Shown here: positions 1 through 8,207 of the stretch, piece by piece
Numbering within the stretch: position 1 is the first letter of the stretch
Layout: each line of letters starts with the position of its first letter
DNA from: Shimia sp040225985
GTDB taxonomy: Bacteria > Pseudomonadota > Alphaproteobacteria > Rhodobacterales > Rhodobacteraceae
Assembly (NCBI RefSeq): GCF_040225985.1
Contig: NZ_JBBPEU010000008.1
Location: forward strand, 62,001 to 126,000
Direction: 5' to 3'
DNA: 64,000 nt
Position numbers and translations under genes: made by a program
The notes under the pieces: model-generated
What the model was told of the DNA's origin: nothing
What the model saw: only the letters and a program-made list of their open reading frames with translations
The model's database searches: none

Positions 1-1
1 G

Positions 2-196
2 GCTGGTTCACCTCGGGGCACCCCATCCGTTTCCTTTCTGTTGGTTCACGCTGCCCGTTCCGGTGACCTTCCGGTTGCTGGGCGGGTTACCTTGTGCTTG
101 TCCGAGTGGCAGGGCGGAGACAGTTCATTTCACAAGTTGGAGCAGAACATCAAGCAGACCGGACCGGACCCGATAATCCGCCCTCCGCATACGTAG
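2..196 (+). CDS. possible 3' end of an unrecognised gene (partial)
   Basis: One forward frame is open from the window edge to a TAG at 194-196, giving 64 residues that end with a hydrophilic tail (SSFHKLEQNIKQTGPDPI). A second frame is also open to about 172, so the choice between them is weak. If real, it is the C-terminus of a gene of the integrated element that starts left of the window. No family is recognised. Confidence 0.2.
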   Translation, partial: AGSPRGTPSVSFLLVHAARSGDLPVAGRVTLCLSEWQGGDSSFHKLEQNIKQTGPDPIIRPPHT

Positions 197-473
197 TAGT
201 AACACCTTAATGAGACCCTGAGGGCTGAACCTTAAAGTTGGACCCTAGGGTGGATGACTTCGTCGTGGTCTTCCCAGCGGAAGCCACGCCTAACGCTGCA
301 CCTGATTATCACCTGATCGCGTCCCTGCATCCTGCAGGCTTACCATCAGACACACCTTCACGGGCACCTCCACACGGCTATCGCCTGAGAGAGACCCACG
401 GAGGAGATGATCACCCTAATACCCCCCCCAGAAAACCCACCCTTACCCTTATAGTATTAATAGGAACCGCCCC
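197..473. other. intergenic stretch before the BRO-like gene
   Basis: No convincing gene is seen here. A frame from a TTG at 238 runs to a TGA that overlaps the ATG at 474 (ATGA), but it has no ATG, no clear ribosome site and a proline-rich, shadow-like translation. The stretch probably holds the promoter of the four rightward genes that follow; no clear -35/-10 pair could be picked out. Confidence 0.4.
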
Positions 474-1169
474 ATGATCATGGACGCCCTAAACAAACCG
501 CTATTCGGTGATGACCATCGACATGAAGTCTTGACCTTCAATGGAAAGGACATCGACATCATCAAAACCGCAAACAACATCTGGCTGTATGGTCCTTCCG
601 CAATGGAAGCTGCAGGTGTGCCGCCCAGAAAGAAGGATGGGTATTCTAGGCCCCTTGGTCGGATAGCCCACCCCGACAAGATCAAGATCACCGACACCCC
701 CTTCAGGTTCCCCTCAGGCAACCTCAATCGCAATCGCTCCGTGTTGGTTTCTCCCCAAGCTGTCTTCGATTTGCTCAACAAGACGCACCGAGGGCGCAAC
801 CCGATCATGACCATTCAGTTCACCGATTGGCTGACCGAAAATGTGCTTGAGGGTCTGCCTCCATCGTCATGGTCTCCCGCTCGAAAGGAAAAAACCAAGC
901 TGGAGCCTGTCTTCCGAGAAACCATCACCGAGAAAGACCAGAGCGAGACAGGCGAAGAGCTAGACCCACTCAGGCCCGTTGGTCTTTATCCACCGATGCA
1001 CATTCACACGCCAATAGCGCAAGACGAAGTCGAGTTCTGCCTATGTGCAGATGAGCGCGCGGGTCTCGGGAAGTGTTGGTGCCGTTCCGGGGTGAACATC
1101 CGTGGTGCGTTGCCTGCAGAACCGTACACGGGTGATCTCGTCATTGATGATGGCGACCTCCCGTTCTGA
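474..1169 (+). CDS. BRO-N domain (phage antirepressor-like) protein
   Basis: The 231-residue product resembles BRO/antirepressor proteins of phages and integrated elements. An N-terminal half with FNGKDIDIIKTANNIWLYG is followed by the hallmark segment IQFTDWLTENVLEGL (about residues 108-122), which matches the F-x-x-W-V/L-x-x-x-V-L signature that ends BRO-N domains. The C-terminal third is not recognised and has a Cys-rich patch (EFCLCADERAGLGKCWC). The start at ATG 474 has AGGA eight bases upstream; a second ATG lies at 480. It is first in a rightward gene set with 1256, 1669 and 2675. The antirepressor role is inferred from the family only. Confidence 0.5.
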   Translation: MIMDALNKPLFGDDHRHEVLTFNGKDIDIIKTANNIWLYGPSAMEAAGVPPRKKDGYSRPLGRIAHPDKIKITDTPFRFPSGNLNRNRSVLVSPQAVFDLLNKTHRGRNPIMTIQFTDWLTENVLEGLPPSSWSPARKEKTKLEPVFRETITEKDQSETGEELDPLRPVGLYPPMHIHTPIAQDEVEFCLCADERAGLGKCWCRSGVNIRGALPAEPYTGDLVIDDGDLPF

Positions 1170-1255
1170 ACACTGCCCCCACCACAACCAAATCCACATG
1201 TTCGCTCTCTCAGGTCCACCTGCAGGGAGCTTTTCTATGTCCGAAAGGAAACCCC

Positions 1256-1618
1256 ATGTTCGAGCAGAACTACACCCGCCCATCGGGCACCAAAGCCACC
1301 GCAGTGGGACGAGACAACCGTTATGGCTGGTCGCGTCTTCTCCGCCGACAGGCCTTTGCCACGCTGACACCCGCCGAGGTGATCGCGGCTGAAACTTCCA
1401 TCGCTGACAAGGTCCGCTCTCGGAAGGAACAGGACAAGGCAGCATGGACGAACATCCGCGCCCGCTTCGAGCATCTGGCCGTGATTGAGGTTCTCCAGAA
1501 GCGGCACCTTGAGGTGACCGGAAAAGAAATCTCCCGCGCCGAAGTTCTCGCTGCCCTCATGTTTGCTGGTCTCCGCACTGTCGCCCGAGACCAAGATTTC
1601 TTCATCACACGCGACTGA
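1256..1618 (+). CDS. hypothetical protein of the integrated element
   Basis: This is a 120-residue basic, mostly helical protein with no recognised domain. ATG 1256 follows a good ribosome site (GAAAGGA, about 7 bases upstream). The middle (residues 55-100) looks like a helical bundle with alternating charged and hydrophobic residues. It lies 86 bp after the BRO-like gene and 50 bp before the next gene, so it is probably cotranscribed with them. No function is proposed. Confidence 0.55.
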   Translation: MFEQNYTRPSGTKATAVGRDNRYGWSRLLRRQAFATLTPAEVIAAETSIADKVRSRKEQDKAAWTNIRARFEHLAVIEVLQKRHLEVTGKEISRAEVLAALMFAGLRTVARDQDFFITRD

Positions 1619-1668
1619 CACAGCCGCATTCCTCTACCACTCAAATCTCCAACAGAATGGAACATATC

Positions 1669-2664
1669 ATGTCCGAATGGATTACCGCCGCAGGCACCCC
1701 CCAGGCATCCACCAGCAACCTCGCCCAAGAAGACCAGCGAGGCAAACCCCAGCACGTCGTCGGTGGCATGGGCTTTGAAACCCGAAGCAACGGAGATGGG
1801 TCTGCCTCCATCGTCACCACGCAGGGGGCCTCCTACACCGCAGGCCAAGACGAAGGCTCCTCAGGCTCTGTTCTCGCCACGGCAAAGACCGAGGGCGGGA
1901 GCGTAATCGTCAACCGTGCAGTCAAAGGCTCAGACCAAGTCATGCTACCCGAGGGCATTCCCACAGCCGCTGAGGTCGCCGCCCAGCTTGGTTATCTGGT
2001 ACGAAACCCCGACGGTACTTTCTCGGATGCCCAGCGCCCTAAGGCCCTCAAGGACCCCGCTCAAGAAGCCTTGAAGGGAACCCCTCAGGGAGACGCTGAG
2101 GAGGCCCCTGAGGCTGACACCTCGGAAGGTGGCTTCCACATCGGGGATGAAGGAGAAGCAGCCATGACGGCTCTCATTGACTCTGTGATGCCCTCCGACT
2201 TGATCAGGGCGTCGGATGAGATCATCCAGCTTGGCGAGGTCTCCGAGAATACCCTGTCACGCATGGCTTCAATGGCTCAGGTTGAACCTGACCAAATGCT
2301 TGAGCAGATCATCGCCGCGCATCAGGGCTTCTATGACAGCGCAATGGACCACATGGCCAACCTCGGGGTGACCAACGATGACGCCTTCGAGGCCTTCCTC
2401 GCGGCCAACCCTCACGAGGCCCAGAAGATGCCTGAGGTTGCCCGTGCACTGTTCTTGAACAACGACACCTCTGGTCTTGATGATCTCGCCGCCTCCTTCT
2501 TGGAACAGGCCGACAAGTACAACACGGCGGAGGTGAAGGACGCCTTGCGGGAGGCTGGATATGCCTTTCAGGATGGTTCTAATGGTCGCCTTTTGGTGAA
2601 CATCGACGGGGCGATGGTCTCATGGCATGTGGCCGTGCGTCAGAAGCTCATTCGGTTCATCTGA
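1669..2664 (+). CDS. hypothetical acidic protein of the integrated element
   Basis: A 331-residue protein, counted from ATG 1669, which has GGAAC in ribosome-site position; ATG 1657 is the alternative and has none. Residues 1-75 are Gly/Ser/Thr-rich and likely disordered. Residues 105-150 are Pro/Glu/Ala-rich and acidic. The C-terminal half (about 155-331) is predicted helical. It contains GIPTAAEVAAQ, echoed by GVPSCAEVAAK in the small gene that follows, suggesting a shared short motif. No family is recognised; a phage-type structural or accessory role is possible but unsupported. Confidence 0.6.
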   Translation: MSEWITAAGTPQASTSNLAQEDQRGKPQHVVGGMGFETRSNGDGSASIVTTQGASYTAGQDEGSSGSVLATAKTEGGSVIVNRAVKGSDQVMLPEGIPTAAEVAAQLGYLVRNPDGTFSDAQRPKALKDPAQEALKGTPQGDAEEAPEADTSEGGFHIGDEGEAAMTALIDSVMPSDLIRASDEIIQLGEVSENTLSRMASMAQVEPDQMLEQIIAAHQGFYDSAMDHMANLGVTNDDAFEAFLAANPHEAQKMPEVARALFLNNDTSGLDDLAASFLEQADKYNTAEVKDALREAGYAFQDGSNGRLLVNIDGAMVSWHVAVRQKLIRFI

Positions 2665-2674
2665 GGGGCTGGCC

Positions 2675-2884
2675 ATGACGTTCAATCCAAAGTGCAACCA
2701 ATCAACGGGCACCGTGAAGCTGACTTCAGGGGTGCCCTCGTGTGCCGAGGTTGCCGCCAAAGCGATGGCCGAACATGCAGCCTACCGAGCGCAGCAGGTT
2801 GAGTATGAGAAAGCAAAGGCCGCTCAGGCCAATGCAGACCAAACCCAGCCCACACGCTGGCTCAAAGAGAGTGACCTTGAGTAG
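2675..2884 (+). CDS. small hypothetical protein (69 aa)
   Basis: ATG 2675 lies 10 bases after the stop of the preceding gene, with GAGGGG as ribosome site. The product is a short basic-to-acidic protein with a GVPSCAEVAAK motif near residue 20, like the GIPTAAEVAAQ segment of its upstream neighbour, followed by an Ala/Gln-rich helix. A terminator follows directly, so this is the last gene of the rightward set. Function unknown. Confidence 0.55.
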   Translation: MTFNPKCNQSTGTVKLTSGVPSCAEVAAKAMAEHAAYRAQQVEYEKAKAAQANADQTQPTRWLKESDLE

Positions 2885-2894
2885 GTGACCACCT

Positions 2895-2931
2895 ATCCCC
2901 TTGCTGCCTTCGTGGTGGTGAGGGGATTTTT
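2895..2931 (+). terminator. rho-independent terminator of the BRO-like gene set
   Basis: A long hairpin (ATCCCCTTGCTGCC pairing with GGTGGTGAGGGGAT through some G-U pairs, TTCG-containing loop) is followed by TTTTT at 2927-2931. It lies 11 bases after the stop of the 69-aa gene. Confidence 0.7.
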
Positions 2932-2973
2932 CGGGGGCAAGTGCCTCAGCCGCTAAACGAGGACGAGAAGACC

Positions 2974-3354
2974 ATGAGAGGTCGAACCTCACTAGGCTTG
3001 GGGGTAGCACGTCCCGTCAACCTCATCTCCGAAAGCGGCCTCGGCAAAGATGAACGGAAAGTGCTGCGGAAGTCTAATGCGCAAAGTACTAGACTTGCTC
3101 AACTGTTTGGAAAGAAACAACCTTCCCTCTCCCTTTCCTCAGAAAGCGGCCTCTACAAGTTGGCCCTGCGAAGCGACGAGTCTCAGTTTTATCGGATTGA
3201 ACCGAAGGTCGGGGGTCGTACCTCACTGGATTTGAGTGACAGCGAACCTCCCTCAGAACCCTTCAAGGTGTCCGTCAATAGCCAACAGGGAGGCTACCCG
3301 CTCCTGTGCTTCAGCAAGCTGCTCGAGGTTCAATCCGTGGTCATAGGGGTTTGA
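2974..3354 (+). pseudogene. BRO-N-like remnant, antisense to the integrase 3' end
   Basis: An open frame from ATG 2974 carries two copies of the BRO-N core: VNLISESGL near residue 18, and SLSSESGLYKLALRSDESQF near residue 53. The second matches the sESGLYrLilrS signature of antirepressors. The two copies are flanked by a repeated GRTSL segment in mirrored order. The flanks do not continue as a normal BRO-N domain. The last 102 bases lie antisense over the integrase C-terminus. It follows a terminator. I read it as a scrambled remnant, though a short expressed protein cannot be excluded. Confidence 0.35.
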
Positions 3355-4608
3355 TGTCCTTCCCACACTGGCCCAGCCGCCTAGGTCATGTGTATCATCA
3401 ATGGTCAGGCCTGCACGTCTGGCCGTAGTTCTCCAAGTGTGACGAAGGCAGTGAAAGTCCAGTTGACCATCTGTCGCCGCACCGAGAACCTCACGCCGGA
3501 ACCTCGTGAACCGCTTTGACAGTGCGCTGGCATTCCCTGTCTGAGGTGCAAGCGGCGTCATGTAGAACAGACGGTCTTCGCCTGCATCTTTCGCGGCCTT
3601 CCTCAAGCGTTGAATGAGCGGTTGCGCGACCTCCGGCACAGGGACAACCCTTCTAGCATTCTTGGTCTTACCCTCGCCAATGAAGAAAACAGACCCATCG
3701 TCTTTGGTGTCACCCACCTTTACTTTGGCAACCTCGGAGGCCCTCGCACCTGTGACCAGAGCGACCCTGAAGATATCCCCAAGGAGTTCACCTGAGGGGG
3801 CGTTGGAAAGTACCTTCCTCGTTTCTGAGGGTTCAAACGGTCGTCGCTTGTTCTTTGGCTGGGGGCGCTCCCTGCGGATGCCTTTGGGCAAGTCGAATGG
3901 AGTAACACCTGTTGGCAGGCCTCGGTGTTCTTGTGCCCAGTGCCATAGATTGCGAAGGACAGTCATCATTTTTTCGATTGTGGCGGGGGCCAACCCTTCA
4001 CCCGTACGTTTGCTAATTTGCTTGGGGAGATGTTCGCCCCTGAACACCAGCATGTTGTCCCTGTTCAGGTCACCCATGTAAATCTCCTCAAGGGGCACCC
4101 CTAGGAAGCGTGACAGGTGACCTAAGGCTGCCTTGAGGTCAGCAATGGTGGACTTGGCAAGTGGGGCATAGCCGTAAGGGTTACCCTCCGAACGGGCGGC
4201 GATGTAGTCAGGAACCGCTTCTTTGAGTAGTGGGCTGGAAGCAAGCGCTGCCTTAGAAAAAGCTTCCCGTTTGTCTTTAGGGGCCTTTTGGATTTCTTCA
4301 TAAATGAGGTCTCGGACGAGTTCCTTGTCCTTATCTGTTCGAGATGCCTCGTTCCATAGCTTGGCGCGTTCCGGCGAATATCTTTCAGCAGCTTGATATT
4401 CAGCTTCAAGCCTTATCACGTCTGCATGGTAGACCTTTGCCAACCGCTCCGCTGACGGCCTGTGCCTCTCTCCATTCATGCTCCGAATAATCCATGTTCC
4501 GAAAGGTTTGTTGGTCCAAGGGTTGTGTCGGCCTTGGAGACTTCGCGGCGTCTTCATGCGGAATCGGTAGGCGGTGCCTTCTCCGCGAGGTTGGTCCAGA
4601 TGGCTCAT
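3253..4608 (-). CDS. int: tyrosine-type site-specific integrase
   Basis: A 451-residue tyrosine recombinase. The catalytic set is visible: R289 (TGARASEVA), a beta-hairpin Lys near 314-316, H386-x-x-R389 (HCLRH), W412 in the His/Trp position and the nucleophile Y422 (NPYDHG). Residues about 145-225 form the core-binding SAM-like domain, and the N-terminal 130 residues are basic. The start at ATG 4608 follows CAGGAG; an upstream in-frame start at 4668 lacks one. The gene sits about 100 bp from the 3' end of tRNA-Arg and reads away from it, the usual arrangement for an element integrated in a tRNA gene. It should catalyse integration and excision of this element. Confidence 0.9.
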   Translation of the reverse strand: MSHLDQPRGEGTAYRFRMKTPRSLQGRHNPWTNKPFGTWIIRSMNGERHRPSAERLAKVYHADVIRLEAEYQAAERYSPERAKLWNEASRTDKDKELVRDLIYEEIQKAPKDKREAFSKAALASSPLLKEAVPDYIAARSEGNPYGYAPLAKSTIADLKAALGHLSRFLGVPLEEIYMGDLNRDNMLVFRGEHLPKQISKRTGEGLAPATIEKMMTVLRNLWHWAQEHRGLPTGVTPFDLPKGIRRERPQPKNKRRPFEPSETRKVLSNAPSGELLGDIFRVALVTGARASEVAKVKVGDTKDDGSVFFIGEGKTKNARRVVPVPEVAQPLIQRLRKAAKDAGEDRLFYMTPLAPQTGNASALSKRFTRFRREVLGAATDGQLDFHCLRHTWRTTARRAGLTIDDTHDLGGWASVGRTSNPYDHGLNLEQLAEAQERVASLLAIDGHLEGF

Positions 4609-4706
4609 GGGAACTCCTGCGTGGTGTACCTGTGTGGTGTAAGTTTCGCCACATGTGATGGTAACCACATGCTTTATGTCAATGTTTTTGTTGATTATTT
4701 TTTGAC

Positions 4707-4783
4707 TGGCGATCCCTGAAGGACTCGAACCCTCAACCTGCTGATTAGAAGTCAGCTGCTCTATCCAGTTGAGCTAAGGGACC
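4707..4783 (-). tRNA. tRNA-Arg (anticodon TCT)
   Basis: On the minus strand a full cloverleaf folds: acceptor GGTCCCT/AGGGATC, D arm GCTC/GAGC, anticodon stem GCTGA/TCAGC with loop CTTCTAA (anticodon TCT), T arm GAGGG/CCTTC with TTCGAGT, discriminator G and an encoded CCA at 4709-4707. It decodes AGA/AGG. Its 3' end faces the integrase gene, so it is the probable attachment site of the element on the left. Its 5' end overlaps the read-through tail of the Hint pseudogene by 10 bases. Confidence 0.96.
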
Positions 4784-5612
4784 GCTTGCCCGTTACCTAA
4801 TCCAAGCTGCGCGCTTTGCCCAGAGGGATTCTGTCCCTGGTTTGGGGCGCTGGGGGCGTCTGGTAGGATGCGGACCCGGATCAGCCGCGCCTCGTGGCTG
4901 CGCAGGCTCATCCGGGCGAGGCGGCCATAACTATGCGGCAGGGTCGCCAGGTCGGGGAACAGGCGAAATAGCTCTCGCAACTGGGCCTGCTCCAGCCGGT
5001 CAAGATCAACCGTGCCCGGATAAAAACTCTCGGTGAAACACCCGTGGCTGGCGACGATCTGGTGGGTGTCAAACAGCAGATGAAAATAGGTGACGGATGG
5101 GGCGGGTTCCCGGGTGATCGTCACCCCGTTTCAAAAGATGCGCTGGGGCGCAAAATACTTCGCTTTCGCCAAACAGCAACGCTGTATCCGTCTGCGAGAT
5201 CAAAATGCGGTGTTGCGGCGATACAAAAAGATCTTGCGCGGGGATACCGGGGCCGATGGCATGGGGGCGGATGCGCACTGGACTAAGATTTGCGACCAGA
5301 TCAGGGTCCCGCAAGGCCACCGTAGCGCCGCCGATCCAACGCAGCATTTGCGGGCCATCGTCACGTGTCAGAACCAGATCACCTGCGCGCAAATCCTGGA
5401 CAGGACGCGGGCCCTGCGGGATGGTCGTTCAGCGCAGTGTAATTCCAGTTGCCGTCCGCGTCGATCTCTAGCGCACTGCCATAGGCCCCTGAAATCGTCT
5501 CTGCCGTCCATTCGCCAGTGTCATCCCCAAGGAAATAGTCGATATCGCCGCTGGAGGTCAGAAGGCCGCCAACGACATCGACGTCTTCGGTTACTGCGTC
5601 GGGAGTACCCAT
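4774..5612 (-). pseudogene. VCBS-Hint domain protein, frameshifted
   Basis: Three minus-strand frames together make one decayed protein. ATG 5612 (TAATG overlap with the HlyC-like stop) begins a VCBS/cadherin-like piece (DVVGGLLTSSGDIDYFLGDD ... DADGNWNYTALNDHPAG). Near 5395 the frame changes and a Hint domain continues (PVQDLRAGDLVLTRDDG, LFVSPQHRILIS). Near 5125, in a GGGG run, it shifts again to VTITREPAPSVTYFHLLFD and a typical Hint C-terminus (SHEARLI). The start of the Hint domain with its C-F-x-x-G-T nucleophile motif is missing at the first junction, so a deletion is also present. The tail then reads into the tRNA gene. Confidence 0.75.
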
Positions 5613-6114
5613 TAGAACATAGTCTCGGGCAGTCCATGCCAGGTGGTGACCCGCCCTTTGACAACGGTGTCATCGCCCCGGACGATTTTGCGAAATTTTC
5701 CCGATGTATTGAGGCGGGCGAAATAGAACGGTTCTTCCGGCGGCGTGCGTGCGATGTGGCGCGCGATATCTTTGCCGTGACCAAACGGGGCAACCAGATC
5801 AAGAAGCCAAAGGGTGTTGCCCGCGGTCCATTCGGCCTCGGTTGGCGGGATCCTGTCCTGCAACAGGCGCTTGGTGACACTATGGTCAAGCCGCGCCCAG
5901 ATCAGAGCCGCTGCCATCTTGCCGTCGGAATTTGTGAAGAACCGCACGCACCCACGGTTCAGGGCCGGATAGTGTATCCGCGCCAGGGTGGCTGCTGGCA
6001 GCTGGCCATGCACGGAGCAAAACTGTCGAGACAATGCAGTTTTCCGATGAAAAGCAGATCATCGTCGGTGGGTCCGACGGCGCGCCCGGACGCGCCGGGG
6101 GTGTGGTTGCTCAT
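5612..6114 (-). pseudogene. HlyC-type toxin-activating lysine acyltransferase, frameshifted
   Basis: From ATG 6114 one frame gives an N-terminus ending IGKLHCL; about position 6030 the reading must move one base to continue SRQFCSVHGQLPAATLARIH and the rest of a HlyC-family domain. That domain has the catalytic-His region (SVH), RFFTNSDGKMAAALIWARL, and W-T-A-G-x-x-x-W-x-x-D-L-V-A-P-F-G. HlyC enzymes acylate internal lysines of RTX proteins in the cytoplasm. The gene is coupled to the Hint pseudogene by TAATG, so both belonged to one two-gene unit. A sequencing error could mimic the shift, but the partner gene carries further lesions. Confidence 0.75.
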
Positions 6115-6235
6115 TTGCCTGCCTGCCCCTTTTTAGGGGCTTGCGACAAGGAATAAACCACCGCGAATCACGTGCCGAAAACCCTGCGTAGCAACGCGGG
6201 CCTTTGTGGCGTAATCAGAAAAGGTTTTGTGGCCC

Positions 6236-6547
6236 TTAGTGGGTCCAAGGGCCCTTGCGGTTGGTCGCGAAGTTTTCGCCATAACCGCCGGGGCGGATGT
6301 TGGGCTTGCGCTTGTGGGGGTCTGTCACCTGCGCGTCGATGCCGTGCTCGCGTGCATATTCAAGCGCCGCTTCCTTGGTGGGGAAACGCAATTTGACCTG
6401 TGCTTGGGTGTCGCCGCTGCCGGTCCAGCCCATCAAGGGGTCAATGTTCTTGGCTTCAGAGGCCGAATATTCCAGGATCCAGGTCTTGGTTTTCGCGGTG
6501 CCCGAGGTCATGGCGTTCCGGGCCGGCTGATAGATGCGCGCAAACAT
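6236..6547 (-). CDS. NDUFS4-like ETC complex I subunit
   Basis: The 103-residue product begins MFARIYQPARNAMTSGTAKT and matches the NDUFS4/ETC complex I conserved-region family (accessory 18-kDa type subunit of NADH dehydrogenase), which in Alphaproteobacteria is usually encoded apart from the nuo operon. The conserved SGTAKTKTWILEY and WTGSGDTQAQVKLRF blocks and the C-terminal NFATNRKGPWTH segment are present, so it looks full length. AAGGAG lies 8 bases before ATG 6547. It is monocistronic. Confidence 0.88.
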   Translation of the reverse strand: MFARIYQPARNAMTSGTAKTKTWILEYSASEAKNIDPLMGWTGSGDTQAQVKLRFPTKEAALEYAREHGIDAQVTDPHKRKPNIRPGGYGENFATNRKGPWTH

Positions 6548-7013
6548 GGCAAATCTCCTTGATTGGCCCCGTTATCGGGTATTCACGCGCGCAGGGCAAG
6601 CTTCGAAAGCGTCGCAGTTTTCAGTCATTTGGGAGAAACCGCAAGCAGCCTTGGCCACCGATCAAACCACGGGGAGCGAGGGGTGTAAGTGCAGCCTGTT
6701 CTGTCGCCAAGTTATGCTGCTTGCAAATACGAGAATACAGATCATCTTTTACGAATGGCAAGTGATGTGACGCATTTATTTCGCACTTGCCGCATTTTCT
6801 TTTCGAAAATTACTCAACCGGACAAATTGCTTTACCAATTCACATTGCTGAATGCACCGGGCATGATGGAAATAGCAGGGGAAAAGGGGATGTTTACGTC
6901 AACGGCAATGCGGCTTGGGCGGGAATCAGGGCGCGCCACTTTGGCCTTGTGCTGGACATTTGCGGCTTCTGATGCTGTTTTCCGCATAACATGTTACACA
7001 AGAGGCCAAGTTC
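6548..7013. other. 466-bp intergenic region before kynU
   Basis: No gene is supported. The region must contain the divergent promoters of the NDUFS4-like gene and kynU. A perfect 8-bp inverted repeat (GGCAAGTG at 6757-6764, CACTTGCC at 6784-6791), extended by AAT/ATT on its outer sides, is followed by a T-rich run (GCATTTTCTTTT). It could end a short transcript or bind a regulator. Confidence 0.5.
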
Positions 7014-8207
7014 ATGCCCGTTTCGTTACCTCAAAAATCGTTGTTCGATCTGCCGGAGGGTGTGATCTATCTGGACGGAAATTCCCTCGGCGTTCTGCCG
7101 AAAGGGGCTGTTGAGGCGGCCCAGAAGGTCATCCAAGATGACTGGGGCGGGCAGTTGATCCGGGCGTGGAACAGTGCCGGTTGGATGGACCTGCCGCGTG
7201 TGGTCGGCGACCGGATCGCTGGGTTGATCGGGGCGCCTGCAGGATCGGTGGCAACCGGTGACACATTGTCTATCAAGGTTTATCAGGCGCTTGCTGCTGC
7301 CCTTGATCTGCGCCCTGAACGCAAGGTGGTTCTGTCTGACGCGGGTAACTTTCCAAGCGATCTATATATAGCGCAGGGTCTGCTGGATACGATGGGTCGG
7401 GGCCATGTGCTGAAAACCCCGAACCCCGAGGATGTGGTCGCGGCTATTTCCGACGATGTGGCCGTCGTGATGCTGACCCAAGTCGACTACCGGACGGGTC
7501 GAATGCATGACATGCAGGCGATCACAGCGCGCGCGCACGAGGTCGGGGCGGTGGTAATTTGGGATTTGGCGCATTCCGCCGGGGCTGTGCCCGTGGACCT
7601 GACAGGATGCAACGCGGAATTTGCGGTCGGATGCACCTATAAATACCTCAACGGCGGCCCTGGCGCGCCTGCCTTTATCTATGTGCGCCCCGATCTGGTG
7701 CAGGTCATTCGTCCGGCGCTTGCCGGGTGGCTGGGCCATGATGCGCCTTTCGCGATGGAGCCAAACTATCGCCCCGCCATGTCGACAGAGAGGATGCGCG
7801 TGGGTACGCCCGCCATCCTGCAACTGGCCGTGCTGCAACAGGCGCTGACCGTCTGGAATGATATGGACATGGCCGACCTGCGCGCCGCGTCAATCCGCCT
7901 GTCGGAACTGTTCATCACCGAGGTCGAGCGCCGCTGCCCCGATCTGACGCTGGTCAGTCCGCGTGATCCGAAAAACCGCGGGTCGCAGGTGTCCTTTGCG
8001 TTTGAGCATGGATACGCGGCGATGCAGGCGCTGATTGACCTCGGTGTGATCGGGGACTTTCGCGCACCGAATATCATGCGGTTCGGGTTTACCCCGCTTT
8101 ACGTCGATGAGGACGATGTCGTTGCGGCGGCAGAGAGGCTGGAAGAGGTTATGCGCGAAAACCTGTGGCAAAACCCCAAGTATCAGACAGTCTCGCGGGT
8201 GACCTGA
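7014..8207 (+). CDS. kynU: kynureninase
   Basis: A 397-residue PLP enzyme of the kynureninase family, which cleaves kynurenine to anthranilate and alanine in tryptophan breakdown. Visible marks are LDGNSLG near the N-terminus (residues 20-26), WDLAHSAG with the PLP-ring Asp at 184, and CTYKYLNGGPGAP with the Schiff-base Lys at 210. ATG 7014 follows AAGAGG. No tryptophan dioxygenase or formamidase gene is adjacent, so the upstream steps must be encoded elsewhere. Its last 25 bases overlap the IclR gene tail to tail. Confidence 0.93.
   Translation: MPVSLPQKSLFDLPEGVIYLDGNSLGVLPKGAVEAAQKVIQDDWGGQLIRAWNSAGWMDLPRVVGDRIAGLIGAPAGSVATGDTLSIKVYQALAAALDLRPERKVVLSDAGNFPSDLYIAQGLLDTMGRGHVLKTPNPEDVVAAISDDVAVVMLTQVDYRTGRMHDMQAITARAHEVGAVVIWDLAHSAGAVPVDLTGCNAEFAVGCTYKYLNGGPGAPAFIYVRPDLVQVIRPALAGWLGHDAPFAMEPNYRPAMSTERMRVGTPAILQLAVLQQALTVWNDMDMADLRAASIRLSELFITEVERRCPDLTLVSPRDPKNRGSQVSFAFEHGYAAMQALIDLGVIGDFRAPNIMRFGFTPLYVDEDDVVAAAERLEEVMRENLWQNPKYQTVSRVT

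Noticed and set aside
238..477. 79-aa frame ending ATGA over the BRO-like start
   Set aside because: It has only a TTG start, no ribosome site and a proline-rich shadow-like translation; the overlap is probably chance.
1..4700. Second attachment site (repeat of the tRNA-Arg 3' end) inside the window
   Set aside because: No copy of the tRNA 3' sequence was found by reading; the left end of the element must lie outside.
5090..6136. 348-aa plus-strand frame
   Set aside because: It is antisense to the HlyC and Hint remnants, whose family motifs are clear, and has a random Arg/Pro-rich composition.
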